From: Coniferiporia sulphurascens
Lineage: Eukaryota; Basidiomycota; Agaricomycetes; Hymenochaetales; Hymenochaetaceae
Length of the DNA: 64,000 bases
Direction: 5' to 3'
Assembly (NCBI GenBank): GCA_002794785.1
Contig: NBBA01000013.1
Span: forward strand, 1,116,001-1,180,000
In this document: in pieces, positions 23,621 through 36,579 of the stretch
How positions within the stretch are numbered: position 1 is the first letter of the stretch
How the letters are laid out: each line of letters starts with the position of its first letter
Notes under the pieces: model-generated
The model's database searches: none
Told to the model about the DNA's origin: nothing
What the model saw: only the letters and a program-made list of their open reading frames with translations
Program-made: the position numbers and the translations under genes

Positions 23621-26072
23621 ATGTCGACGCCAATCCTTCATCCGCACAACGGGGCCGGCTCAAGCCAACAACAATTGCTGAGCACACAAACCGGTCACGC
23701 ACGACCCTTCCAAGACACCCTGAACTTGCCTGAGGACCCAGTTGGGGAGGAGACTGTCAACTCATTCCACGACGAAACCAACGAGAGCGACCGCATTGAA
23801 GATGGTGCAGAGGAGAACGGAGGAGAACGCTCGGAGAAGAGGCCATGGTACAGAAGGCCTTCACCATGGTGGTAAGTATCCCCGAGTAACAGCTATACGT
23901 ACCCTGACGATTTCCTTAGGATGCTAACCCTAATGCCCATCACCGCTATGACCCTGGCTGGGGTTAATCCTTCCTTGTTGCAGATTTACACCAATCTTGT
24001 GTGTAGGGCCCTTCGCGAGCCCACTACCTCGAATCTCTACGGCGCATCCACTGCGGTTTTCGGAAGCGGGGTAAACTCGACTTACGTTCCGCCATTTGCC
24101 GCCCTAGAGTACTCCTTTACACACGCAGGAACGTTTGGTGCGCTTTACGGATATGATAAAGACAACTGTGCTTTGGATCCTGTTGTGCAGGCCGCCGTCT
24201 CTAAGCTAATGACGGGTAAGCTATTTATTCAGTATGCTTAAGTCTACGTCCAATTATTAATTTGTGATCGCTTAAACTAAGCCCTTTCATCCATCTCGGG
24301 CATTTTGGCTTGCGTCACTGCAGCGTCGTGGGCATCGGTTCGTCCGCTCTTCTGCTCTTCTGCAGTTGCCCAATGCAGACGCTGAAAGAACGCATCTCTC
24401 CCAGCTTTCTGACCGTCTCGGACGTCGACCTATCCTTATCATTGGATCTTTTGGTGTGATCATCGGGTATTTTATTTACTTATACCTATCTGCCCTTTTT
24501 ATTTAATTCGCCGTTTTTAGCTACTCCACAATTACCTTCGTGTCCTTCTTTGCGGACCATCTCCCTGGTGGCTACTGGTTTTTACTTGTGGGGATAGCCC
24601 CATTTGGATTGCTCGGTGGTCAGCTAACTTTTCCCGCATTCCCTCGCTTATAGATGCTGATCCCATAACGTTTTCATAGGTACTGCGATCACCACTGCCG
24701 CCGTATATGCGTACATCACGGATTGCACACCCGCATCCACACGTGCACACACTCTTTCGCTCACGCTTGGTCTGCGTTTCACGGGTATGGCCATCGGACC
24801 GACGCTCTGTGCGCTGATTGTGCGTTTTACGGGCACACCTGTCGCGGCAGTTATGCTCGTTGTGGCCGTGCATGTTGCGCATGTCCTACTTGTTCTCTTT
24901 GTTGTTCCTGAGTCTCTATCCGAGGAAAAGAAAGAAGGGAACCGGCGCGCGTGGAACAGCTCGAGAAGGACAGCTGATACTGTAGATGAAGGCGACGGTT
25001 TGAACAGAGTGCGGAGAGTTCTCTCTTCATTCGCGAGGAACATCTTTGCGTTCCTGCGTCCCATGTCAGTGGTCGCGCCTGCTGCCGTCACCCTCGCGTC
25101 GGGAAGGGTACGAAAGGACTGGGGCCTGACTTTCATCGCCTTGAGTGCTGGACTGGCGTCGCTGATTCTGGCATCGTACTCGACGATGTTCCAATTTGGT
25201 GCTGCGACATTTTCATGGTCTGCTGTCGAGGTATGTCCGAACCATAACAGCAATAGTATCATCTTGTAACTCCCCACGTAGCTTGGATACTGGTACAGCG
25301 GCATCGTGGCCGCGCGAGCACTAACTCTTACCCTTATTCTTCCGCGTACGCATTCATTCATTTTTTACAATTCAAAGTCACAGCGAGTTCTAACTTAACA
25401 CCTATATAAGTTATAATTAGGGTCTACCATTATTATACTTCAACAAAAGCCACGACTCCTACAAACATTGATCCGAGCGAAACAACCCCGCTGATGACAA
25501 CGCCCACAGGCGATTCAGGCACCGTCGAACCCCAGAGCCGGTCAAAGTCTCGACATCCGCGCCACTCGTCTGCCTTCGACCTCGCGATCGCGCAAGCCTC
25601 GCTCGCACTGGAGGTAGTCTGCTATGCACTCGTGCCTATTCTATTCGCGTATTGGCACGCGCACATGAAGCCCGCATACATCGTGCTGACCATCCTCGCG
25701 TCGTGCGGTGCGGGCTTTGGACCCGCCATCCAGGCGCTCGCAGTGGACCTATACTCGGCCAGAGGAGGGACGGAGACGGGCCGCCTCTTCGGCGTGCTAG
25801 GTGTCGTGCAGGCGATAAGGTGCGTTGTGGTTGTGTTGAACTTTGAACTCGTTCATAGCGTTAAGCTAACCCTGGCTTACGAAAATCACAGCTCGCAGAT
25901 TCTCGGTCCGACGGTCTATGGTCTGACATACGTGAACATCGTCGCTATTTATCCCCAAGGCATATTCTTCGTGTCTGCTGGAGCGGCGGCGAGTGCACTC
26001 ACTGCTTTGTTTTTGGTCAAACTGCCCGGGCCAAAGAAAAATGTTACACATGGTGCGGAAAACGCCATATAG
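23621..26072 (+). CDS. Major facilitator superfamily transporter
   Basis: A multi-pass plasma-membrane or organelle transporter. It starts MSTPILHPHNGAGSS with about 80 hydrophilic residues, then a run of membrane helices. The MFS motif between helices 2 and 3 is clear after splicing: ASLSDRLGRRPILIIGSFG (24332-24455), fitting the G-x3-D-R-x-G-R-R consensus. Helices 4-6 follow (FVSFFADHLPGGYWFLLVGI; TAAVYAYITDCTPASTRAHT; GLRFTGMAIGPTLCALIV). A long hydrophilic central loop covers 24910-25060, and another with TTPLMTTPTGDSG lies at about 25480-25580. The last helices end with KLPGPKKN near the stop. Similar fungal proteins belong to the tetracycline-resistance/proton-coupled-folate-transporter-like branch, but the substrate cannot be told. 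At least five introns are needed, one with a GTTCGT donor at 24338. The exon around 25281-25480 is the least certain. Confidence 0.85.
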
Positions 26073-26592
26073 ATACACTGCAGTACTGGCTTCGAGAAGT
26101 ACTATATACTGCTTTGTTAAGGTAATAGCGCTACGGGAGATTGTATATAAGCCTTAAGTTATAGACGTGGTTTTCTGGGGTGCATTGCTGTTTCGCTTTT
26201 TAGTGATGTACTTTACTAAGTACGTCTGCGGTTTGTTCACCGGAAACCTGTCGTGGCGGAAGGCTATCCAACGAAAAAAAATACGACATTGGTTGGCGGC
26301 GTTATACCGGAGTCTGGATTCTTTCAGTGCTTCAGAACAGCTGTTGATCGGCGTGCGCATAGAGCGAGTCCGAGTTACTATTCCGACAAAGTGTCCACGC
26401 ATTCAGTGGGCACATATGCATGCCGCGGTACTCAACAGCCCATCCGAAATGGATATCGTGCTTGCGTCTTCTCTTTTCAGATATTAAAGCAAGATTGCAG
26501 GAGTCGTCTTATGAAATGGTCCGAATAACCTACTAGTGAAGGGAAAGATCATAGATTTGCAATAAATACTTGTATTCCCATTGTCAACGATA
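26073..26592. other. Convergent intergenic spacer
   Basis: 520 bp between the 3' ends of the MFS gene (+) and the first carboxypeptidase gene (-). Plus-strand frames here have no recognisable motif. Nothing else was seen. Confidence 0.5.
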
Positions 26593-28816
26593 TCACATTG
26601 GCTCATCTGCGAGCCAGTGCTTAAGCATTTCCAGAGATTGGACGGGTCTATCGCGAGGCGCCTGAAAACTCTAGTACTTAGTGGCGTGCCATCACATGGG
26701 TCAAGGTCGAAGTTGGAGGGACATACCAAATGTCCAGCTCCGTAAATAGAGGTGAAAGTCAGATTTCCGAAGGCCCTTGTCTTACCCGCCGGCCCGCCAT
26801 CAACCAACCAGTCTCGCAGCGGAGCCTTTGCATATTCCTCACGCCCCGTCCACTCCATGTCTAGCGTCCAGCGTTGGTTTCCGACCCAGTTACAGATGAA
26901 GTCGAGCGTTCCCGCATAGACGATGACCTTCACGCCGCGCTCGAGCAGCTCCGCGACGTATAGCTTCGTCTCGTGCAGATAATCCCCAATTCCCCAATAT
27001 CTGTCGTGTACGACTGCATTTATTAGCTGAAAATCGCCAACCGACGGGTCAACGCCGAGTTCGTTCCGAATATCCGGGGAATTTAGGTAGGTGACAATAT
27101 AGCTGTGTAATTTGGGTCGGATCAAAGGTATAAATAAACGGAAAAGCGCTGACCGTTGCTCTGGATAACAATCGGAAGTGGCATCACATTTCATTGATAT
27201 ATCCTGATAGTTATACCCTATCCTTTTGGTGAGTGCATTGAGTCGTATGGGTGTGTGATTGACGGACGTACCGAGATCGAGAAGTGGCTGGAAGAGCTCG
27301 GACGCGCAGTAATTAGAGGACGCAATGCAGTCAATCACGTCGAAGTGCGTGGCGCACGCCGCCCTCATCCGGCTATCGCATCGGGGGAGCTTATGGGTGG
27401 TTGTTCAAACGCACCATTCGCGGGAAAGTAGGATTGACCAACGTACGATTTGTTTCATCCGAACGCACGTGCTATATGCAGCTTAGGCACTGTTCGATAG
27501 ATGAAAGTACGTACGCATACATACCTAATGGACTGAATAGGCTCCGTTGATGCATTGGTACATTGAATGTCGTAGTAAGACTGCATGAGACTGTCGCGAA
27601 AAATGAGCACTCCTCCCAACGAAGAACCATCGATGCCACTCACTGGAAAAAGTCCGTTGCTCCATTCCCTGAATAGAGGTAAACTCGATGATCAGCTTAT
27701 TTGTATAGGTGCCTACCGAGCATGATAGATTTCAGTCTTATAGGAGTAAGACCTTTCGCTAAAAGTGCGCTGTTCTGGTCATAAATAGCAGCGGCGTAGA
27801 TTGGGATAACGCGCCCCTGAGAATGGCAAAATGAGATATATCACCAAAAAAAGTACTCAGATACGACTCGTACCGCATATGATTCGCCTGCCAGATGAAA
27901 TTTCCTGCCCTTGAACTTGCTGAAGGTCTCAAAGAAAATGGCAAGGAAGGAGGCGATATCTTCCCCAACTCCCTCAGAAGTAGCCTTTCGTAGAATACAT
28001 ATGCGTATAAGACTTCACAGGAGGGAATAAGATACGCACAGGCAGTTCTCCGAAATCATGATAGGAGAAACCTGTTCCTACTGGCTGGTCGATGAACAAA
28101 ACATTCGCATTATTATTCCATGAGTATGGGTTGTACTCGGTGTTATTAGGAGAAATGATATTGCAGGGGCCTGATGTGTGATGTCAAACTTCTTCTTTGT
28201 AACGAGCTGTGACAGAAACTGACCTAGCTCCGTGAAAAGACCTATGGACGAAGACGCTCCAGGACCTTCAAGAAAGATGTGTTATTACAAGTAGGAGAGA
28301 TCCATATGAATAACACCGCATACCGCCATTTGTCCACATAATGACGTCGTCTGTATCCGGATTACTCCTACTTTCAAAGAAATAGAAGAAAAGGTGCTGA
28401 GGTCCGGAATCAATATAACCGGTGTATGACCTGCCAGTCCGTAAGTCAAAGTGTTGCGCATCTCGTTTTCTGCGTTTTCGAATAAGATTGAAGAAAGAAA
28501 TACTAACGCGACGCTTCCATCACAAAAGGTAGAGCGTTTGATACGAGCGCTTTGGCTGGGAAATGCGGGGTGCGAAAAGGCAGTGAATCGATTGCTCGGT
28601 ATTGATGAAAGATCTAGTGTAGCGTCAACGGTGCTGGAGCAGGCATTAATAATCTAAGTCTACTAGCTGTTAGTCTACTCAAGCCACCCACCCAAGCGAA
28701 TCGGGCAAGGATGAAGCGAGTTTAAGTTGTTTATGTTGATCCCCAGAGACAATAGACGACCGAGTTTTGGCGACACCAACAAGACCAACAAGTGGCCACA
28801 GTAAGGAGGTTTTCAT
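26593..28816 (-). CDS. Secreted serine carboxypeptidase (S10 family), copy 1
   Basis: Removes amino acids from protein C-termini. It starts [15 protein letters not shown], a probable signal peptide. The mature part holds [16 protein letters not shown] and [20 protein letters not shown], then the oxyanion-hole motif WTNGGPGASSS, split by an intron after WTNG. Next are [15 protein letters not shown] and the nucleophile motif GESYAG, split in phase 0 by a 57-nt intron at 27873-27817, followed by [12 protein letters not shown]. The catalytic Asp lies in [11 protein letters not shown] (about 26920) and the catalytic His in [15 protein letters not shown] (26740-26650, spliced). The stop follows [12 protein letters not shown]. 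All triad residues are present, so the enzyme should be active. It is the downstream member of a tandem pair on the same strand; the neighbour has the same intron positions. Vacuolar targeting is a less likely alternative to secretion. Confidence 0.88.
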
Positions 28817-29489
28817 TGATTATTCCAGGTCGTTCGCGCCAAAGATACTGAAATCCGGGAGGCAAGGGCGCCTTGGCAACGGTATTTAGACAATCAACAT
28901 TTGAATACAAGTTTACGATTAGAGATGAAGAGATAAGCGGAATTAAGCGCGTGCGTTTTGAGATTAAGGCATCCGGTAAGCGAACAGATAAGCGAAACCA
29001 CATGCTTCGATTTTATTTTTATCGATACTGTACCTGCTATTTTAGGCGTAGTTTTCGAACAAATAACATCAAGTGCCAAATTGCCAATTCACCTCTTTTA
29101 CTTTTTATTCTTGTCTTTTTTTGAACGGTCAATTATGAGTTCCTCTGCTATTTTTGTTCTATCATGCGCTTTTGGATTCCGTCTGTAACGAAAAATTCTT
29201 GTGATGGCAGCTTGAGTACAGACGCAAGCATGTCATTTGGGACGCTGTGGTAGAACAAGTACCACCCGGAGTCCGGACCCCTTGGCAAAACGGAACTAGA
29301 CTGGCTGCGCATGCGCACGCCTTCAAGTTGTCTTAAAAACCTGGATAAATACTTAAAGGAGGACGCTGAAGCATCCATTTTCTGACTTCGGAATGTGCAG
29401 AGAGGTAGATGTAAAATTTATACGCGCATTTGGGATTATTGCAGGTACTCTGCCAGTGAGTGTACTTCCGACGATCCCTATCCATGTAA
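28817..29489. other. Spacer between tandem carboxypeptidase genes
   Basis: 673 bp holding the promoter of copy 1 and the 3' UTR of copy 2. It is AT-rich in the middle (28900-29200). No gene was seen. Confidence 0.5.
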
Positions 29490-31709
29490 TCACATTTGCT
29501 CATCGGCGAGCCAGCGCTTAACCATCTCTAAGGACTGGACAGGTTTGTCATGTGGGGCCTGCAAACATCAGTGCTCAGCATTATGTCCTCAGCGAAGTCA
29601 GGTTGCAGGAATCATACCAAATGTCCAGCTCCGTAGATAGTCGCAAAAGTCAAATTCCCAAATGTCCTCGTCTTTCCCGCTGGCTCATCATTGACCAACC
29701 AGTCTCGCAGCGGCATGCTCGCAAACCCTTTACGTCCCGCCCATTCCATGTCCAGCGTCCAACGCTCGTTTCCGACCCAGTTGCAGACAACATCAAGCGT
29801 ACCCGCGTAGACGAGAACTTTCACGCCCCGCGCGAGGAGCTCCGCGACGTACAACTTCGTCTCGTGCAGTTGGTCTCCGGTTCCCCAGAAGTTGAAGTAT
29901 ACATCCGTGGCCATCATTTGGAAGCCGCCGAGTGACGGATCGACGCCGAGCTCACTCCGAATGGTCAATGAGTTCAGGTAGGCCTCAACATAGCTATGTA
30001 ATTTTGTCAGCTCAGGGTTATAGTAAAAGCGAGAAAAGACGGACTATTCTTCCGGGTGCAGTCAACAGTGGTGTCGCACTTCATCGTTATATCGTAGTAA
30101 TTATACCCTATGTCTGTGGTTAATAACTGTCGTCTTAGGATAGTGCGATAATGTACCAAGGTCGACATATGGTAGGAAGAGCTCGGCCATGCAGTAACTG
30201 AAGGATCCAAGACAGTCGATACTATCGAATTGCTCGACACACGCTTTCCTCAGCCGGGTTTCGCAACGGGGCAGCTTTTGGTGAACGTATTAAATGTGAA
30301 CTTTCCGGAAAATGACGAACAAATAGGAAGACTCACAATTTGCTTCATACGGACACAAGTGCTGTATTACGATAAAATATCATCCGGATAGGATCTACGT
30401 CATCGTGGACATACCTAATGGACTGGACAGGCTCGGCCGATACATTAGTACATTGCATGTCATAATAGGACTGTATAAGGCTATAACCACTAAGTCTCTT
30501 CATTGTAGAATACGCAGCAACACCCACTGAAAGAAGTCCGTCGCTCCATTCCCTAAATAATGATAAGATGAATGAACCGTCTCATTTGCGTAGCTGACTC
30601 ACCGAGCATGATCGATTTCAGGTTGATCGGAGCGAGACCGTTTGCCACGAGTGCACTGTTCTGGTCGTAGATAGCCGCAGCATACACTGGGAGGGCACGT
30701 CCCTAATAGTGACATAATAAGAAGTCCGCAATATTTGAGTTGCGTGTACTCCGCACCGCATACGATTCACCCGATAAATGGAAACTCCTGCCTTTGAATT
30801 TGCTAAAGGTCTCAAAGAAAATGGCGAGGAAAGCGGCGAGGTCTTTGCCGGCATCCTCAGAACTAGACTATCCGTGCAAAAAGTATGCGTCCAGTTCTCG
30901 TACAGGAAAAAAAAAGACACGCACAGGCAGCTCGCCGAAGTCATGATAGGAAAAGCCTGTTCCGATAGGCTGGTCGATGAAGAATATATTCGCATTACTG
31001 TTCCACGAGTATGGGTTGTACTCTGTGCTGTTTGGAGAAATGATATTACAAGGGCCTAAGACAGAGCGTCAGGTAGTCCACTAAGCCGTGAACGGACGAG
31101 AAAGTAACCTAATTCCATGAAAAGGCCCATCGAAGAAGAACCTCCGGGACCTTGAAGAAGCAAGTTAAAACAGGTACACAGATACGACGTAGACAGCATG
31201 ACGACACCTCCATTAGTCCACATGACAACGTCATCTTTGTCCGGATCGCCTCTGCTTTCGAAAAAGTAGAAGAAAAAGTGCTTGGGTCCAGAGTCAATAT
31301 ACCCGGTGTATGATCTGTCATTGAGTCAAAAAAAAGTGCACGCTGCTTAAGCATTTCCTCAGATAATGAGAAGAAGGACGAACGCAACACCTCCATCACA
31401 GAAGTTGGATCGTTTAATACGAGCGCTTCGGCCAGGGAATGCAGGATGGGAAAAGGCAGTAAACTGGTTGCGTTGAATTGATGAAAGCTCTAGTGTGGTG
31501 CCGGCTTTAGTACTGGGATAGATATTGGTGTGTCAATGCACCCACAAACACTAGCTCAGACACACTTAGGCTCACCCGACTGTAGCAAGCGAGGGCTGAG
31601 CGAAGTTGTACTGCTTGGCAAATGGTTCTTCAGGAAGGACAAAAGACCGAGCCACAGTGACACCTGTGCTGGCAAGGCTGATGAGTAGCCATAGAGAGGA
31701 GACTTTCAT
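29490..31709 (-). CDS. Secreted serine carboxypeptidase (S10 family), copy 2
   Basis: Tandem paralogue of the gene at 26593-28816, with the same order of motifs. It begins [20 protein letters not shown], a clear signal peptide, followed by [10 protein letters not shown]. Then come [40 protein letters not shown], the oxyanion-hole motif [15 protein letters not shown] (split by an intron), [20 protein letters not shown], and GESYAG, split in phase 0 at 30756-30703 as in copy 1, followed by [13 protein letters not shown]. The Asp motif is [11 protein letters not shown] (about 29800) and the His motif is IYGAGHLVW or, with splicing, GAGHL plus the next exon. It ends [12 protein letters not shown]. 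The triad is complete. Intron length differs from copy 1 but positions agree, so duplication came after intron gain. Confidence 0.88.
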
Positions 31710-32994
31710 CGCTCGTCAACTGAATGGGTCACTGGAGGACACGGAAACCGAATGCTTCGAAAAGGTGAGCGCGTAGTGTCCCGGCGAGGGTTTGGGGACA
31801 CAGTTGCAGGCCTTTTCCACCGTCACGTCATTTTAGATGGTCTATAAGTACAGCATTTAGGACGCCCTTGTTGATATGCATCAATGAAATGGCGGTAGAA
31901 GTGCGGCGCGCACGGACTTCTGAGCGCCCTGGGTTGAAAAATCGACGCAGTGATTTACCCAAGCACTTATAAACACGATTGCGTGGTGCCAGACTTTAGG
32001 ATAACGAATTAAGACGGTATAATTATTGAGTTATTTTCCACATACGTTTCATACTATCGACGTGCTAAAGGCGCTGCTGAATAATAGGGACGTTAGCACG
32101 GTAAGGAAGCTTTGAGCGCACCCGGCACTTTTGCTACTCCGGTCAGAATTCGGATGGCTATCAGTGCGTATAGAATTGCACACATTTGGACCAAATGTAT
32201 TCTATTTAATACCCCGGTTCGGCGATAGTATAACAACGGACGACGTTCCTAAAGCAGAGTTTCTCCTTTTCCGATCACTATACTTTCGGCTTTTACTTGA
32301 GCCCGTTGATGTCTTGCAGCCAGCCGAGTTTCTTATCCTCAGCGCCAAATGCACTAATTCAGAACCTGAGTAGTAGCACATTCGCTGGTCAAGCCGTAAC
32401 GTCAAAAGTTTCATAGGTGAGGTGTGGGACTCGGTGACGCCAAAAATTCGACGCAGTTAGAGGTCCCGTAAGTGCAGGTACACTAAGAAAAAAGGCTTTG
32501 AACGGGACAACGAGGGACGCATTCCAGTCAGTTCCAGTACAAGACTACAAGCCGTACAATCAGTGAACAAACGCCCATTTCAAGCCCAGATATGGAGAAG
32601 TTCAACTCGATGTCTTTACATGTGAGTCCGAGTTCACCCTTGGAGACACGCAACTGGATTGAAGGTTGATCCAGGCCATATGTATCGAAGACCTGAGTTT
32701 TCTGCCCTCTTGACTGACGTTTCAAGAGATATTAGACTCGAGAAAGTGCCTCTTCTGCCAATAGAGACGAAGCGTCACATGGCATGGAGCAAGGACCGAC
32801 GGATGAACTTCTGCAGCACGACTTTGTCAGAGGAAGGCAGGAGGTCCCTAGTCGAAAAGCGAGTGCCTTGGATACACCGGATACTAATAAAGCGAGAACA
32901 CGAAGAAGCAGGAGCACAGATTGGTAATACATTGCAGCTGTGTTAGGATATTAGTTACAAACGCTGCACTTGCACAAGATCTGGGAGAACAAAG
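31710..32994. other. Intergenic region, possible tiny ORF
   Basis: 1.3 kb upstream of carboxypeptidase copy 2. It should hold that gene's promoter. A minus-strand frame at 32932-32732 begins MYYQSVLLLLRVLALLV, which looks like a secretion signal and is followed by Cys-rich sequence, and another frame lies at 32725-32528. They may form a small secreted protein gene, but this is weak: no homologue was recognised and no splice pair is compelling. Confidence 0.3.
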
Positions 32995-34335
32995 TTAGTA
33001 TTCGCCAAAGGCAGTGTGTCCGGTCTGCATGGCATGGGCGGTCGCTTCCTTTTCGCCTTTCAGACCCTTGTTGCAGACCTTAAAAAAATTACGATGAAGA
33101 CAGTGAGTCCCCTGTCCTGAAAAACAACGGGTTGATACTTACCTCGCATCGTAAATCGAAAGTTGCTGTGTTCGTATACGCCCTCTTTGCGCGTAGTTTG
33201 CCAGCAAGCAGTTTCGCTGCGTGCAGGATAGGATCGGACTGCTCGTCGCCACTGGCAGGGAACACTGTCTGGTGGAAGTCCGAGGGCGCATCTATCATCG
33301 GCGCGAGGGATGCGGCATCGTAGTGAATGCCGGAGTAAACAAGAATGCAGCGGCTAGTAGCAGGTCCGGAGGCGGGAGCAAATCGGTCGATACGGCCTGT
33401 TTCGACGTCGACAGAAGCAATTTCGGTTGCGTAATGAGTAGCTAGGATAGACAGTTCGATGGCGCCGCCCCAAGAAGTTGGTTTGAGGATAGTTTCGATG
33501 TACTTTTCACGAGGATGACTGTATGGACATGTTAAGAAATGTGTCGACCCAATAACTCGGAGTTGACCCACCCGAGCATTACTTCCGACCAATTCTCCGG
33601 GTCATTTCGAATCGCGTCTGCGACGACTAGGAATTAAGGGCGCGTTCATAAGCGCATTTGGACAAGGAGATCGCGTACTCACTTTTCCGTATGGCCTGTG
33701 CTTTGGTTATGTCTTGCTCTAACACGAGCGCCACTGAATTGAACAGGCAGGCATTGTCATCTGGTACGACCTGCACGCGCGCATCAGGGTCAGCAGGCAC
33801 CTTAAGACACAAATAAATGACTCGACATACCCGATGAACTAACATCCCGGAATCTGTTGTGACATACTCTGGAGTCTCACTCCCGCCGGACTCGAGCCTT
33901 GCCGGTTGCGCCGGGCGGCAGGCGTGCGGTGCTTGCGCGGGGACCACTGGTGGCTTCACGGGCGCTCGAGTAGCGGTGGTTTCCGGTAACGGCGATGAGG
34001 ATGAGGAACCCGAGCTGGATCCTGCTTTCTGGGTCACGATAATCTGGTCACCAGTCTTCCAACCCAGGCCGGACATAGGTAACTCTGGGGCGAGCACAAG
34101 CTGGCGGGGAGGATAGCTATATTTCACTACGCCAGGACAAACAAACGATATGTTCTCTTGAGGACTGTGAAACATGATCGAAAGGGAAGGAACAGTTGCG
34201 CTTACAGTCTTGCAGCGATGGTGGAATCGCTGAGATCGCGTAGATTTGTTGTTGCAGATCTCGAACAGTTGCACTGTTCAAATCTATCTCGAAAGTAGAG
34301 CTGCCTTTCGGATGTCGCAGTCGAATTTGTGCCAT
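32995..34335 (-). CDS. OTU1: OTU-family deubiquitinase OTU1 (YOD1)
   Basis: Cysteine protease that trims ubiquitin chains on substrates of the Cdc48/p97 ATPase in ER-associated degradation. The N-terminal UBX-like domain runs from MAQIRLRHPKGSSTFEIDL through VRDLQQQIYAISAI (34335-34200). After a Pro/Ser-rich linker the OTU domain starts with VVPDDNACLFNSVALVLEQD (33760-33700), which contains the D-N-x-C catalytic block. Then come TSWGGAIELSILATHY and RIDRFAPASG, and CILVYSGIHYDA with the catalytic His. The C-terminal C2H2 finger is present: CEVCNKGLKGEKEATAHAMQ (spliced, about 33080-33010) ending TGHTAFGEY at 32995. All parts of YOD1 are there in the usual order and the size is normal (about 300-330 residues). 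Confidence 0.93.
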
Positions 34336-35308
34336 TTTCCGTGCAGAGTCGAGGTCGAGGGGCGGGTTTTACGTTCGAAGGTTGTGTAGTGACTTCTGCG
34401 GCATTACTCGAGAATGGACGCGTAATCGCTTGACATAAGCAAAATACGCGTTACCTAATTTCCCGTGCTACATCGATCTTGTCATTGATGTTGGAAAAGC
34501 TATTACATCGGCGTACTGGCACACGAATCACGATGTTGTGAAGGACGCCAGGTTCAAGAAATATACTCCATAATCAACTACATTTCCCTGAAACATAAGG
34601 TGAGCGCAATTTCTTTCGTTCAGCTTCCCGTCAATCATTTCCATGTGAAGTCACCAGGTTAATATTAATGGGCGTCAAAGGACATTTAACTTATTCTGTG
34701 CCGGCATAAAAGGCGGGAATTTTTAAACCAAAATCATTCATCTGAAGAGAATGTGTAAGACAGCAATGTACTCCTGTAAACCTTCCTTGCCAAGGTGCTA
34801 CATTTGGACCCGCGCCTTTAGAAATTGTATTTCGAATACTGGACCGCAGACGCATAAAATTGTCGGTTTATGCAAGCCATAAGTCATTAAAATCAGCGGA
34901 CTGAGTCAATGATGCAAGGCCGAGTTGAAGCCTCCCAATTTTGTGGCTCAGTAAAGCGTCAGTGGCGTGGGAATAATATGAACACTAAAACTTGCTTGTG
35001 ATCCCCATGATCAATCAATTGCTGTGCAATGACCATCATCATGCGCGCTTAACTTTCCCGCCTGTAGACGCCGGGATAGGAGGTAGTTATTATTATCTCT
35101 GTTATCTCCATCCCATCCCCTCATCTATCAAAAACGTTACGAGCTGCCCTGATCAATTTCGCCTTCAAGGCGTTACACTCACCGGTGGCTCACCGGCTTC
35201 ATGATCCGTAACTGGAACCATAAATTCTTTTCGTTTGTTGATCGATTCTCTTTACTTCCTTGCATCAGACCGCGTGGACACACCGCCGCACTTGAACCAT
35301 TCTCCCCC
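34336..35308. other. Divergent intergenic region
   Basis: 973 bp between OTU1 (-) and the CE16 gene (+), so it carries two promoters. The right part has CT-rich stretches before the CE16 start. No coding frame, RNA gene or repeat was recognised. Confidence 0.5.
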
Positions 35309-36417
35309 ATGTCTCGATTTGCATCAGTACTCGGAAGTCATTGGCCTGGCTATGACGGACTGAAGAAGTTATTCATATTGTGCGTCCGCAGCTAAACCAG
35401 TTACTAAAAAGCAACACATCACGGGACTGCTAACACGGTCTATTATTTCCCCCCATCTTCGTTAGCGGGGATTCTTACAGTAGCGTAGGATACGACATGG
35501 GATGGCCTAAGCCAACCGAAGCTGAACCGCTGGGTGTACCCTTTCCCGGGTACACATGGACGGAAGGCGGCGAAGAGGACATGGGTGACTCTACAGGCGC
35601 GAATTGGGTTGGTCATCTCGTTCTATCCCGGAAGAAGGACAACAGGCCATTGCTCGTCTACGACTACGCTGTGGGCGGAGACACGCTTGCAGGCGTAAGA
35701 AGACAGATTGAGCTCTGGTTTCTACCGAACGTAGCGAAGAAGCCCGATTGGGCACCTTGGGAAGCCAATGATTCACTTTTCGGCAAGTCTGTTAATCTGT
35801 CCCATTTGTGTTTCATGTATCTCTAATGTAGACATTATACCGTCTATAGTTACTTGGGTTGGCATCAACGATTGCGCGTACGTCAATTTATGCTTTACGT
35901 CCTGCACCTCTTACTCTTCTCTTTAGTCGAAGCAGCGACCACGTTAATAACATCCAGAACCTCTACGAGCTTCAGGAAACCTTATACAAATCCGGCGCAC
36001 GCAATTTCCTGCTTATGGACGTTCCCCCGATCCATCAATCTCCAGCTCGTAAGGATATCGTAACAATTTATTCGCCACTTATCGAACTGACGCACATCTA
36101 AAGTTGCATCTACGCCCGAATTAGAAGCACGAGAGAGTAAGACATACTATAACTGGAACAACGAGCTACATAAGGGAGCGGCGTCTTTCCGCGCCAGCCA
36201 TCCGGATATAACGCTTCTCATGTATTCGTCATGGGACATTCTCGACAAAGTCAACTCTGACCCGGAAGCTTTCGGATTTCGTAAAACAGACTTGAAAAAG
36301 AGGGCAGGCGCAATCTGGTTCGACTACTTGCATCCGACGAGTAAGATGCACGGTGTCATCGCAAGTGATTTGGATGCCTTTATGAAGGGGTTCCAGAACG
36401 CTGGCGGCGAGTCTTGA
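35309..36417 (+). CDS. SGNH/GDSL esterase, CE16-like
   Basis: Probable carbohydrate (acetyl) esterase of the SGNH fold. Exon 1 starts MSRFASVLGSHWPGYDGLKK. An intron inside the Phe codon joins it to FGDSYSSVGYDMG at 35467 onward, which carries the nucleophile Ser in the G-D-S block. Further blocks: DYAVGGDTLAGVRRQIELWF (block II Gly), then VGINDCAY (block III G-x-N-D, about 35856-35885), then NFLLMDVPPIHQSP, and finally FDYLHPTSKMH, with the Asp and His of block V, near 36320. The stop is at 36415-36417. All catalytic blocks are present. No signal peptide is visible, which is unusual for a wall-degrading CE16 enzyme, so an intracellular role is possible. Intron limits at 35780-35860 and 36050-36110 are approximate. 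Confidence 0.85.
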
Positions 36418-36579
36418 GAAAGAGATGAAGGTTTTTTCTTGCATTATTTAATGTTTTGATAGCACTTGGGTAGAACACCTTCGGATTACATACATGACGC
36501 TTGCCAGCGACAGTTCTGACTTGAGGAAATCGGGATGTGGTAGGTCACGTGTGAGCCCGCCGACTAGCCAAAATCCAAA

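Noticed and set aside
24648..25361. A 237-codon minus-strand frame
   Set aside because: It is antisense to MFS helices with recognised motifs on the plus strand.
26593..28816. Carboxypeptidase copy 1 as a pseudogene
   Set aside because: Stop codons between pieces all fall in short introns with good splice sites, and after splicing every catalytic motif is intact.
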